A stretch of DNA of 64,000 bases, from the NCBI GenBank assembly GCA_039583875.1, contig CM077165.1, positions 77,364,757 through 77,428,756 on the forward strand, in the 5' to 3' direction. How positions within the stretch are numbered: the first letter of the stretch is position 1; every line of letters starts with the position of its first letter. This DNA is from Platanthera guangdongensis (Eukaryota > Streptophyta > Magnoliopsida > Asparagales > Orchidaceae). Shown piece after piece: positions 20,441 to 31,137 of the stretch. Under the pieces are notes generated by a model that saw only the letters and a program-made list of their open reading frames with translations, did not search any database and had not been told where the DNA came from. A program made the position numbers and the translations under genes.

Positions 20441-20556
20441 GTGGTGATCAAGCCCAACAGTCCTCGTAATCATGAAAATAGCACCTTCGGCAACGGCTTT
20501 GTGAAGATGTTCGCGACATTATCCTCACTCCGCACATGTTACACCATAAGAGACCC

Positions 20557-21639
20557 CTACAACACCTTCTCCCGAATGAAGTGGTGCTCAATCTCTATGT
20601 TATTGGTCTGAGCGTGACAAACTAGATTATTCACAAGCTTTAGGGCACTTTCATTGTCACCGCTCAGCATAGTAGGACCGTGCACTTCTTCATAGACGTC
20701 CTCTACTAGTCTCCTGAGCCAGATGGTTTCCTGAGCTGCCAAGGCCGAAGGCTTGTATTCCGCTTTCGTAGTAGAGACAGACACTGAGTCTTGCTTCTTG
20801 CTGCACCAAGAGATACTTCCTAATCCATAAGTTAAGACATAACCGGATGTTGACTTCCAGTCATCTGCATCTTCTCCATAATCAGTATCTGAGTATCCTT
20901 GAAGAATAAACTCTGTGTCTCTCCTATAAACGAGACCCATATCAGAAGTAACCTTCACATACTTCAGTATGTTCCTAGCCACCATCAGATGAGGCTTCCT
21001 GGGTTGTGCCTTATACCGACTTACTCGACCAACTGTGTAAGCAATGTCTGGCCTCGTAATCGTCAAATAGATAAGACATCCAACTAGAGCCCAAAACACC
21101 AAAGGATCCGGAAGAATCCTCCCCTCATCCTGCCGAAGTTTGATGCCTGAATCAAATGCAGTATAGCCACTCTTCCCCTCCTGCATGCTGAATCGCAGAA
21201 AAATCCATTCCGCATAGCTCTTCTGGGATACGAGTATGTCGCTCTCCTTCCTCTCCACCTCAAGTCCAAGGAAATGGTGGAGTTTGCCCAGATCCTTCAT
21301 CTCGAACCTGATAGCTAGCTCTACCCTGAGCCTATCTACTTCCTCCTTGAAGTTCCTCGCGATGATTATATCATCCATGTATAACAGCACCAGAACTAGA
21401 AGCTCCCCCTTCTTCTTGACGAACAAGCTCGAGCCTGAGTTTGAATCCAAGTAGCCGCAGAACTGAAGGTATTTTACAATTTTCCTATACCAGACTCGAG
21501 GAGCCTGCTTCAAGCCATAAAGGGCTTTCCGGAGCTTACAGACGTAGTATGGATGTTCTTCAGATACATAACCGAGTGGTTGATCCACGAAAATGTCCTT
21601 GTCGATCTCCCCATAAAGAAAAGCGTTCTTTATATCCAT
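20557..21639 (-). pseudogene. Copia-2 reverse transcriptase and RNase H, broken
   Basis: 360 open codons: 'MDIKNAFLYGEIDKDIFVDQP', '[13 protein letters not shown]', the catalytic YMDD ('LLYMDDIIIARN'), 'HHFLGLEVER' and 'LIYLTITRPDIAY'. RNase H follows with 'GYSDTDYGEDADDWKSTSGYVL', 'STTKAEYK', 'GDNESALKL' and 'NNIEIEHHFIRE'. A stop at 20557 precedes the last motif; the usual 'IFTKPL' is readable just beyond, at about 20500. The start of RT is in a separate piece (21744-22205), with stops between at 21640-21743. Confidence 0.88.
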
Positions 21640-21743
21640 CTGTCACATCCTCTAGCCTTGGCAAGTGCCAAAGCTATCACCACTCGTACTGAAGTCATCT
21701 TCGCCACAGGACTGAATGTCTCCTCATAGTCCTCTCTGTACTG

Positions 21744-22205
21744 TTATGAAAACCCCCGAGCTACAAGGCGAGCCTTATACCGCTCGATGCTTCCATCTAC
21801 CTTCTTCTTCAACTTGTAGACCCACTTGCAAGTTACATGAGTAACGCTATCAACTTTGGGCACCAAGTCCCAGGTTTCATTCTTCTTGAGGGAAGCCATC
21901 TCCTCATCCATGACATCATTCCACTCCTTGACTCCAGTGGCTTCTTCAAACTTTGAAGGCTCCCGCTCATATAGGGGGCCTTCAAAGAAACAAGAGACAA
22001 AGCTCATTGTGTTCCCTTCGCAATAATGAGCTGGTGGCTTGATGGTCCTCTTTGATCTCCGAAGAGGTTGCTCCTTGCTCACCACCTCCGCTACCTCTTC
22101 AGAACTAGCTCTGTTCCCGGGCACACTTGGAGTTTCACTCCCCTTGCTTCCCGAACCAGAAGCTTTTGCCCCAAAACTTGAAACACCTGGAGCTCCTAGT
22201 GACAT
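21744..22205 (-). pseudogene. Copia-2 integrase-RT linker and start of RT
   Basis: This is a Ser/Gly-rich linker, then 'LRRSKRTIKPPAHYCEG', a region typical of the stretch before RT in copia pol, then 'WNDVMDEEMASLKKNETWDLVPK' and 'CKWVYKLKKKVDGSIERYKARLVARGFS', the RT N-terminus. It ends at a stop where RT should run on to the 'MDIKNAF' motif at 21639. Confidence 0.82.
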
Positions 22206-22265
22206 AGGCAGCTCTACCTGAAGATCTTCAGCAGCTTCCCTCTGCCCTTCATCAACCGTGCTCTC

Positions 22266-23221
22266 CTACATCTCAATATTGACACCTCCATATGATGTCA
22301 GCTCATCAAAGACAACATCTCTTGATACAAAGAACTTTTTTGTTGCAGGATCCATGCACTTACAGCGCTTCTTCCGCTCATCATAGCCCACAAAGACGAG
22401 CTTCCTCGCCTTCGCATCAAGCTTGGTCCTCTGAGCATACGCGATGTGAATATAGCAGGTTGATCCAAACACCCGAAGGTGTTGCACGCTCGGCTTCTCC
22501 TTGAACATCATTTCCACTAGAGACTTCATGTTGATCAGACTCAGAGGCATCTGATAGATGGCATAGGTTGTGCAGGCCATTCCTTCCGCCCAAAAGGACC
22601 TGGGAATTCCCTTTGCATGAAGCCAGCATTGCAAGTTTCTGTTAAGTGATGGATCTTCCTCTCCCCTACTCAATGTTTTTGTGGAGTATGAGCACAAGTA
22701 AGCTCTCTCTAGATCCCGTGCTTTCTGCAGAAGTTAGAAAACTCATATGAAACAAACTCACCATCATTGTCTGATCTGAACTTCTTGATCCGTAAGCCAA
22801 GCCGGCCATCCACCAGCTCCTTGAACTCCACAAACAATTAGAAAGCTGTCGATTTCTCCTTCATGAAATACACCCAAGTATATCTTGAGTAATCATCAAT
22901 CAATACCAGCATGTATCTACTGCCTCCAAGACTAGCGGTAACTGTTTGCCGCATCAGATCACCATGGATGCATTCCAATGGTGCCTTGCTCCTCGTTTGT
23001 GACTTATCAAATGGAAGGCGATGATCCTTACCGTATTGACACCCCGCGTAAACGTGGTCATCTCCATAGGATGACAACTTTGGCAAGCCTTTCACTAGGC
23101 TCCTCATCGACATAGCGTTCAGCTTGTCCATCCCTACGTGCCCTAGTCTTTCATGCCAGATAGCTGCGTTATCATTGTCTCTCATCCGATCAATATAAGA
23201 GTTTGTTGATAAGACAAACAA
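22266..23221 (-). pseudogene. Copia-2 integrase, broken
   Basis: The piece 22838-23221 has the zinc finger 'WHERLGHVGMDKLNAM...YAGCQYGKDHR' (first Cys of the CxxC replaced by Tyr), 'LECIHGDLM' with the first catalytic Asp, and 'YMLVLIDDYSRYTWVYF'. The middle with the second Asp and the Glu lies in stop-containing sequence at 22700-22837. The piece 22266-22697 has the C-terminal 'LRVFGSTCYIH', 'KLDAKARKLVFVGYDE' and 'VSRDVVFDE'. Confidence 0.85.
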
Positions 23222-23233
23222 GTCCCTTACACT

Positions 23234-23740
23234 TCACCTTACATGAGCAACATCAGCCTTTACTGCTGATACATTGCGAAGAAACCTTACTTCTGTTGGG
23301 CCAAACAGAACATGATAGCCCGCGTCAACTGCGCTGGTCACTGAGAAGAGATTCTTCTTCATGTCGGGAATGGGATACACGCTTCTTGGAGTAAGAGGAC
23401 CCTGGGCACTATCCAAAGAAAAAATACCCTCCTTCTCTACAGAATGAACAGAGTCATCAGCTGTAATAATAGCTTCATTACCTGAGAATAGTTGCAGTGA
23501 AGAGAACTTCGACTCATCTCCAATGAGGTGATGACCACTCCCCGAGTCGACTATCCAGTCATCTTGGTAGTCAAAGGTGGAAAGAACACGAACACACGTG
23601 CTTGTCACGAAAGCTCCTCCCCACCCAGCTTCCTCAGCATTGGAACCAGCTCCCTCCTTGTCAGCAACATGCCTAGGTTGCAGCTTGACCTTGCAGTCAC
23701 GCTTGAAGTGTCCTGCCTGATTGCACCTGTAACACTTCAA
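23234..23740 (-). pseudogene. Copia-2 zinc knuckle and aspartic protease
   Basis: It opens with the CCHC knuckle CYRCNQAGHFKRDC. The protease motif is 'DDWIVDSGSGHHLIGDESKF' (DSG with catalytic Asp), followed by 'VYPIPDMKKNLFSVTSAVDAGYHVLFG', the usual end of the copia protease. The frame is open but is cut off from gag and integrase by stops on both sides. Confidence 0.87.
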
Positions 23741-23905
23741 CTCCTTCCTTCAGTTCTTCTCAGGAGCAGTGCTCCTCTCATGTTGATATGAAGTTGAAGG
23801 TCCATCATCAACAGCAGGCTTCTTCTTCTTCTCTCATCTCTTCTTCTTCTTCTTATCAGTGAAGTGAGCTTCACTACCTCCTTTAGATATAGTCACCCTG
23901 GCCAT

Positions 23906-24508
23906 CTACCTAGCCAAGCTCTCCTGTGATGCTAGTAGATTTTCCAGCTCCAGCAAAGAAGGTTGAATTTCCCACCCTTGAACGGAAGTCACAAAGGCCG
24001 CATACTCCTTTCGCAAACCACGAACTATATGGCTCTTCAACTTAGCTTCAGTGATGGGATCATCAGGATCCAATGCTAATATTTCAGTGCACAGGTTCTT
24101 CATCTTGAGAAAGAACTTTGAGATGGAGAGATCTCCTTGAGTTACCTTATCCAACTCATTTTCCAAGAACTATATCCTTGTTACATTCTTCCTTTTGAAC
24201 AAACGATCAATGGTTGTCCATATCTCAGTAGCTGACTCACATCCTAAGATGTGATCAAAGAGCTCCGGTGATACAGCCCATTTGAGAGCAAACTCTACCT
24301 TTGCATTAGTCTTCCTCCAAACTCTCACCTGCTCAGCAGAACCAGTAGCAGCTGTTACTTCTTGCTTGTCGTCACCACCGACGACCTCCCACAACTCCTC
24401 GCCCAGCAGATAGCTCTTCATACATGACTTCCACTTCTTGAAGTTAGTTGTTGTAAGAAGTTCAATGCCAAGTCCCCTTGCGTAAGCTCCCTCCATTGCA
24501 CCAACCAC
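23906..24508 (-). pseudogene. gag of Copia-2, one internal stop
   Basis: 24170-24508 starts 'LTTTNFKKWKSCMKSYLLGEELWEVV' and ends at a stop. 23906-24166 continues in the same register with 'FFLKMKNLCTEI...ITEAKLKSHIVRGLRKEYAAFVTSVQGW', the UBN2-type copia gag core. A Lys-rich stretch and the knuckle at 23740 follow. Confidence 0.87.
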
Positions 24509-24580
24509 TGATCACAAAGCTTCCAGAAGCGCCGAGCACAACTAAGGTTGATCACTGCTCACTGCTCTAGCCACTGTTCC

Positions 24581-24591
24581 CTCTGATACCA
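24581..24591 (-). other. Primer-binding site of Copia-2
   Basis: On the minus strand it reads TGGTATCAGAG, touching the LTR boundary at 24592. It is complementary to initiator Met tRNA. Confidence 0.85.
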
Positions 24592-26132
24592 TGTTGAAAT
24601 TTCTCATAAGCTAATCAACTGGTAGTTCTAGTATCAAGCAAACACTTCCAGAGCTATCAAGCTGATCACTTGATCAAGCGGAGAGCAAGAACTAGGCGCA
24701 GGAACAATCCAACCATAAACTGAGCTAAGTAATCAGAAACAAAGGAGAGCAACCACAGATCTTATAATATCAACTATCAACTTTACAAGGCAAGGTATAC
24801 ATGGTGAGGCATTATTTTGCCAAGTATAATAGAGAGTCAACCAAATAAAAAAAACTTCAAGTCGGGCGGACTGTCTCAGATACCGCCAAGTTCACCAAGT
24901 CCGCTGAGACCTCCAAGCCGCTGCTACACTAATCTACGGAGTCCGTTCAGTCCACAGACTACTCGTTATTCTACTGAGACGACTACTCTACAAGCTTCCG
25001 CCGAACTGAAAGAACAGATTGCCAAGTCTGCCAAGTCCGCCGAGACCGGCGAACTAGTTATTGAACTTGAACTTCAATTGCTGGAGAGAAGACTGGCTGG
25101 CCACCAAGTGCGACCTGCTGCAAAACGCTGATTGTAACCGCAAGATCCACTGCTTCCTGACCGCAATCAGAACCAGACTCCTGGCTTCACAGTGCTAGCT
25201 GCACAACCTGCAAACAACAACCAGTTAAACCTTCTCAATCCGCGCGGATTTGAAAACCGAGGCCGCAGCAATTAATCCTCTCTCAACTTACCGTTCATTC
25301 AGTTACTATTGAAGTGATGGGGGGTCCTATTTATAGGCGGGGTAAGAAGTGTGGTCACCGCCCTAGTAGATAGAGTCACCACCCCAGCTCGCTGCTAGCA
25401 CAACTCAGTCCTTCGAGTCCGTGAGGACAAGGCAAGAGACGATTCACCAGGTATCAAGTCAGGAAGCTAGTCCGCTACCTGGCGGACACCGCACCAACCC
25501 GCATGTTGTTCAACACGTAGACAACAATAGCCCACATACTGCACCAGTCCGCACACTACACGCAGACATATCACCAGTCTGCATAGCCTACGAACACCGC
25601 ACCAGCCCAGCACACGAGTCCACGACCAAGAGGCAGATCACTCGGTTAACCAGCGGACACCGTGGGCACAGCGAATAACCTGGACTTATCACAGTGTGTG
25701 ACCAAGTCCAACAACTGACTACACAAGGTGCGAGCTCTGTAGACATGAAGCCAGATTGCCAGCTCCAAGGACAGCCCGCCACCAAGAATGCGGTTATCAT
25801 CCACCGCATCACAAGAGATCAAGGGCATGGACCAATGTCGATCTCACGATCTCAAACACAGTCTGCCGCAACGGACTCCAGGGACTCAAATTGAGTCTGT
25901 CACACTTCCGCAAATACACCACCAATCTATCGGGTACATCAAGGAGAACAAACCAAGAAAAACTTCAAACCAAGCTGACAGAACACCGTCATCAGGTCGC
26001 AGTAGATAGACCGCCCAAGCAACACCATTAGTTCACCCAGGTCTCACCATCACTTAACCCAGACCACACCATCAGTCCGCCCAGGTCGCACGGTCTGCTC
26101 AATCAACCACTTTCCCTTCACAATTTTCAACA
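24592..26132 (-). repeat. 5' LTR of Copia-2 (1541 bp)
   Basis: It is bounded by TGTTGAAAT and CAATTTTCAACA. It contains short direct repeats around GCCAAGTCCGCCGAGAC (about 24880-25045) and GCACCAGTCCGCA (about 25490-25610). The frames seen in it on both strands have no family features, and I do not call genes. Sequence right of it belongs to Copia-5. Confidence 0.9.
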
Positions 26133-26308
26133 ACACATGCATCAACTATAATATTTTTTTCATACTTCAAAAATAAATCGACATCGTGTCAACTAAGGAA
26201 ATAATTATGCCATAATCTCTCGATTTTTGACTATTTATTTAGACTTCATATTTTCTCCAAACTCTTTATCTTCCCCACTCTATTTTTCACTCTACTTGTT
26301 CTCTTCTG

Positions 26309-26329
26309 TTTTCCTTGTAATTTTTGCAG
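26309..26329 (+). promoter_or_regulatory. Candidate 3' splice site before the Copia-5 envelope-like gene
   Basis: TTTTCCTTGTAATTTTTGCAG/G lies 8 bases before the ATG at 26338, at the same place as in Copia-1. The pyrimidine-rich run (TTCTCTTCTGTTTTCC) is strong for a plant acceptor. Confidence 0.5.
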
Positions 26330-26337
26330 GAATTCAA

Positions 26338-27780
26338 ATGACAACCAAGACTAACTCAGGTTTCAGTGTCGATCTATAATCTTTTGCTGTTGTGGGAGAT
26401 TCTTTTAAAGGAATTTTAAAACACTTCATAGATGATGGACTAAACAAGCTGATCACAACAAGATGTTTACTGTATTCTACAGAATTAATAGAGTTTATTA
26501 ATAATGTTACAATAGATGATGATTTAATAATGATTGGGAAAATAAGCGGGTCAGATGTTCATATATCATCAGAGCTTATTCAGATAACTTTTTATCTACC
26601 TTCTAGAGAAGGTGAAGCGGAACTTATAGTTGAAGAAATAAAGGAAGCTTTAAAAAGGATGAATTTCTCTAAAGGCAAACCAATTCATTTGAAAAGAAAT
26701 ATTTTTCTGAATAATATGAGCTTTTATCTTCTTAGTGGGAAAGGTGTTGAGGTGCAAAATATCAGCACATGATGCAGTTCCTAAAGCTCAACTACATTTG
26801 ATGGGGGTTCTTGTACTAGGAAAGAAGATCAGCTGGAGTAAGTGTATTTTGAATCTTATAGGTTATAAGTACAGTCATAAGGATAATACATATATGACCT
26901 ATATGAGTCAGATACCGAGACAATATTACCCCACTCTGTGTAAATCAAAAGAGCACATATACCTCCTAGAAAAGGACTCACTATAGCTTTTTTCCAAAGA
27001 AGATCAGACAAATACTTAAGTCTGGTTCAAAGAAAGATCTTTCACTCACATCCACACCATTACCTAATGAGTCATTTTTACCAGCAGAAACAACATTAAC
27101 TGATGTTTCCCATGAATTAATTATACTAACAGAAATAACATCACCTAATGCTCTTTGTGAATCAGTTCTGCCAACAGAAACACCATTATCTCTATCATAA
27201 TTTTTAGTTCAAGAACCTAGTCTTTCACATACTATAGACATTGATTTACCTACTATAGATATACAAAATAATAATGATCAACCCTCATTTTTTGTTATCA
27301 TAATAGTCAAGTTGATATATCTTTGTTTGCTTCATTTGACATTAATAAAGTCATTTTACAAGTAGTACAAGAAACTACTGTTTCATTAAATACCCTTTTA
27401 GATGAGCATAATCTATATTGTAGATCTTCAGTTGGGAATATATTAAATCAAATTTGTTAGGTTCAATCTTCTATAAAGAATATTCAAGAAAAACCAACTT
27501 TCACAGAAGTAACCAAGTCTTTCTTAACCTCCTTGGTGTATGATGTTCAGAAGGGGGGATATTTGACGAATATCAGTTCATGGAACCTTTAGAAGAAGAT
27601 GAGGTTCTTTTTTGAGTAGGTCAAATAGATCTATTAAGCAAAGAGGTAGATAAAACAAGAGCTCATTTTTCTGAAGTATAAAAACAAGTTGTTCGGTAGG
27701 AGACAAAGCATAATAATGATCAAGTTATTCAAAATCCTGATGCATCAGTCTAGGGGAGGCAAAAGAAAGTAATTTAGTTA
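26338..27780 (+). pseudogene. Envelope-like third gene of Copia-5, decayed
   Basis: After the ATG at 26338 the sequence 'SGFSVDL-stop-SF' parallels 'AGFDIDLDSF' of the Copia-1 third gene. 26392-26772 gives 'LIMIGKISGSDVHISSELIQITFYLP', matching the Copia-1 pattern G..V..(S/T)....(I/L). A frameshift near 26755 leads to 'DAVPKAQLHLMGVLVLGKKISW', matching 'DTISRYQLCLMGALVDRKSLNW'. A Ser/Thr/Pro-rich part with stops follows (27000-27250), then a fragment 'EKPTFTEVTKSFLTSLVYDVQ' like the coiled-coil tail. It is clearly homologous to the other two third genes and dead. Confidence 0.78.
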
Positions 27781-28133
27781 ATATTCTCATAATAGCCAAA
27801 TAAGTTGTGGATTATGTTGTGTTAGTTTAGGGGGCATCAAGACTTGCCTGGCGAAGAGCATCTAGTGCATAAAAGGGAGAAGAGTGTGTTTATGATGTTC
27901 TCTAGAAAAATAAAAGCTCAATTTTAGAACAAATATATTTTACAGGTATCCTTTTGAGAACTATGTTGACATTTTTTAAAAAACATAATTCTAAAGCCTC
28001 ATATATTTAGTTGACTCTTGTCCTTTTAAATTTAGTATGTGTCCATTACATATTTTATTTAAGTCAAAATTTTGTAATCCTACTAATTTGTCTTGTAAAA
28101 TCACATTTGAAATTTTGTAAAATTTGTTAAGCT

Positions 28134-28146
28134 AAATAGGGGAGAT
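28134..28146 (+). other. Polypurine tract of Copia-5
   Basis: AAATAGGGGAGAT lies directly before the LTR start TGCTGGAAAAACCC. It is the same form as in Copia-1, -3 and -4 with one G fewer. Confidence 0.82.
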
Positions 28147-29174
28147 TGCTGGAAAAACCCTTAAGATTTACCTTAACAATTTACTTTAAAAGATTTTACA
28201 ACCTAGATTTATTACCCATGATGTATAGAGAGGGTAATATGGTCTTAAAAGTCCTAGGATGTCATTGGTATAAAGAACATGAGAAAGACATACTGAATTT
28301 AAGAGGAAAGTCATGAAATGCCTGATTATGCTATATTTTGACTAAAATATGTGTATCATAATTATCATATTTTAATATAAATTATATATGTATTCTCTAC
28401 ATTTGAAATTATATAGTTTGTTATTTTTATTTTTATATAATTCGCACTAATATTATATTATATTATTTTATGACAGGTCTGAGGGGATTTAAACATGACT
28501 CGATATAAAAGCTCGTTGTCAACCTTTGTACGTAAAAATAATCTCATGTAAATATCTTCATGCATGGCAACCTTTCTCATGCATGAAATATTTCATCATT
28601 TCAATACATTTTGCCACCTCACCATGCTTCCAAATATTATTCTCATGCATGAAATATTGTATATTTAAATCCATGCTTTCTCATTTATTTCATACATGCA
28701 TTTTCATGAGGTCGTCCCCTCTCTTTTTCTCTCCACTTTATTTCTTCAAATTAAACCATGGTGGCCATCCTTCCCTCTTCCCTTCTTCATTTTCTCTCCC
28801 TCTATTTTAATTCATAGAATTTAGCCACTCTCTCTCCTCATCCACCTCCTCATATCCCCTAATTAATTCCTCTGCATGCATGAAAATATTTCATCATTTA
28901 ATTCATGTGGCCAACCCTTCATATTCCCCTTCTATTCATTGCACTTGGCCTCCCTTCATCTCCTCTCCCATCTCTTCCACTTCCACTCCTTAATTCCTTC
29001 TTTATGTGCCCCCCTTGGCCTCTTCATTTACTCTTCTCTTCTAGATTATTCCATGATGGCTATAAAAGGAGCAAGGATTCAAGGTTTTTGCAGGTTAGAA
29101 GGAAGGCATCAAGTTCAAGTTTTAAGAGAGAGTAAGAGATTTCTATTTTCTTATATGAGTGCTACTTGTTGAGC
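28147..29174 (+). repeat. 3' LTR of Copia-5, first 1028 bp
   Basis: It starts TGCTGG. At 28560-28900 it carries four or so copies of a motif built on CATGCATG plus ATGAAATATTTCAT (a perfect 14-bp palindrome), with CT-rich stretches between. It is cut at 29174 by the CACTA transposon. Frames at 28526-29172 are not genes. Confidence 0.75.
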
Positions 29175-29460
29175 CACTACAATATTTTTGGTCTTTAGCA
29201 ACACCTACTCGGCAACATTTATAAAAATATTGTCTAAACCATGATAGAGAACAGTTTATAAGTGTTGCAATAGAGTATCATTGTTAGGCAACACTTTTAC
29301 TGCAACATTCAACAAATATTCTCCAAAGCCTTATAGGGAACACTTTTTAAATATTGTAGATGACAATTTAATTTAGGCAACACTTATATGATGTTGCCTT
29401 TGTAAAAACTAATTTACAACATGTCTAAAAGTGTTTCCTAATCATTTCAACTCATAAAAA
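29175..29460 (+). repeat. CACTA left terminal and subterminal repeats
   Basis: The terminus is CACTACAATATTTTTGGTC. In the next ~280 bp the motif GCAACAC/GGCAACATT and its complement (GTGTTGC, ATGTTGCC) occur about eight times in both orientations. Such subterminal repeats bind the tnpA protein in En/Spm elements. 29461-29890 is leader sequence with a GC-rich part (29540-29830) and no gene I can support. Confidence 0.82.
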
Positions 29461-29897
29461 AATTAAATTATTATATTTTAATACAAAATCTGCACTTCAA
29501 TTTTCCCGATAACCTATTTGGCCATTCCTCCCTCCTCTTTGTCCCTCCTCTTTTTCCCGATAACCCTATCGCAAATCCGCTCCTGCTCTAATTTCATCGC
29601 CGACGCCGACTACTGCGGGCTTGTGAGAAGCGACCTACCCTAATTTCATCGCCTGCCTTTAGGGCTGCTCAATGCTCTGCCCGTCAGTCACTCGGGCTTC
29701 AACGAGTCATAGATAATCGTCGCTAATTCGTCTGATGCTTCCTCTCATGCCATGAGAATCCTCGCCATTTCCTCTGGTGCTTCCTCCAGTGCGGGCGACC
29801 ACTCCAGTAATCTAGTCATATCGGAGTTGGCAGAGCTTCATCTTCAGTTGTACATTGTTGGACTAGTCCTAGAGTTCTGAAATTGTGCCACTACACA

Positions 29898-31095
29898 GTA
29901 AGCTCTCATTTCCTCCTCTTCTCTTTTTTTCTCATCATTGATGATGGATTTCATGTCAAGGGTGTATTAGGGTTCTGATTTTTGGGAGTTGCTAGTGTTT
30001 TGTTGGCCGGTTGTCATCATTTTTGGTCTTTTGTTGGTATGTTGGCCGGTGTGTTTGTGGATGAGTGTGTGTATTGTTGTTGGTGTGTGTTTGTGTGGTT
30101 TTTTGTTTGTATTTATGTTTGTGTGCATGTGCATATGAATTTTTTTTTTGTGTATGTGTATAATTGTTATAAGTGTATGTGTTAAATATGTTGGTGTGTT
30201 TGTGTGGATGTGTGTATTGTTGTTATTGTGTTTGTGTGTTTATGTGTGTGTGTATTTGTGTGGATGTGTACGCGCATGTTAATTTATTTGTCCATGCTTG
30301 TGTTTATGTGGTGGTGGTGTGTATGAATGTGTATGTGTGTATGTCTATATATTTGTAAGCATGTATGTATAGGTGTGTGTATAAGTGTAGTGTTTAGGCC
30401 TACTGTCTTTTTATATTGAAGTGTGTATGCATGTGTATGTATTGAAGTGTGAATTTATATATTCGTTAGAATGTAATTTATATGTGTTTCTTTGTGTTTG
30501 TATATGTATGGATTTGTGCATGTGCATATAAATTTATTTAGGTGTGTGTAGTTGTAAGTGTGTATGTTAAATTTGTTGGTCTGTATGATTGTTTGAGTGT
30601 ATTTATGTGGGCTTGTGAGTATGTATGTATGTCTTTTTATGTTTATGTGTGTAGTTGTAAGTGTGTATGCATGTGTGTTGAATTTGTTGGTGTGTTTGCA
30701 TGTTTGTAGATGACTGTGTATGTGTGTATTGTTGTTAGTGTCTATTTATGAGGTTTTGTATGTGTGTGTGTTTGTGTTTGTGTGGATGTGTGCATGCGCA
30801 TATAAAATTATGTGTGCGTAGTTGTATGTGTGTATATATGTAAGTTAAATTTGTAAGGTTATTGCTTGTTTAAAAAATGTGATTCAAGGGCATGTAAGTG
30901 TGTATTTGTTTGTGTGTCTTTGCATTTGTATCTGTATGTGTGTTTGTGTATGTGTATGTATGCATATTTGTGTGTGTATGTATGTCTTTTGGAATTGAAG
31001 TGTGTATGTGTGTGTATGTATTAAAGTGTGAATTTATATATTTCTTAAAATATAATTTGTATGTGTTTCTTTGTGTTTGTATATGTGTAGGTATT
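29898..31095 (+). other. Probable first intron of CACTA transposase, GT-rich
   Basis: The donor ACA/GTAAGC is at 29898 and a possible acceptor TATATGTGTAG/GT at about 31090. From 30040 on, the sequence is dominated by imperfect TGTGTGT/TGTATG repeats. The Cys/Val/Tyr-rich and Thr/His-rich frames here come from the repeat and are not proteins. Confidence 0.45.
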
Positions 31096-31137
31096 GTCAT
31101 TATTCAAGATTTGAAATCAAAATATGATGAGAAAGAG

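Larger units (their letters stand above)
20061..26132 (-). mobile_element. Copia-2, Ty1/copia element without third gene
   Basis: On the minus strand it has 5' LTR (24592-26132), primer site, gag, protease, integrase, RT, RNase H, polypurine tract and 361 bp of the 3' LTR. The rest of that LTR must lie left of the window, because Gypsy-1 is inserted in it. There is no gene between pol and the polypurine tract, no box array, and a different polypurine tract, so it is not of the Sirevirus type; Tork-like lineages are possible. All genes carry stops or frameshifts. Confidence 0.92.
26133..29174 (+). mobile_element. Copia-5, Sirevirus-type element, 3' part only
   Basis: Seen are a decayed envelope-like gene (26338 to about 27780), a polypurine tract of the Sirevirus form (28134) and the first 1028 bp of the 3' LTR. 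Gag and pol lie left of the window beyond the Copia-2 insertion, and the LTR continues beyond the CACTA transposon. It is AT-rich and heavily mutated, so it is the oldest layer. 27785-28133 is AT-rich untranslated sequence with nothing else I can name. Confidence 0.82.

Noticed and set aside
24817..26031. Overlapping plus- and minus-strand frames at the Copia-2 right end
   Set aside because: They are inside the 5' LTR of Copia-2 and part of the sequence recurs at 20061-20421 without open frames.
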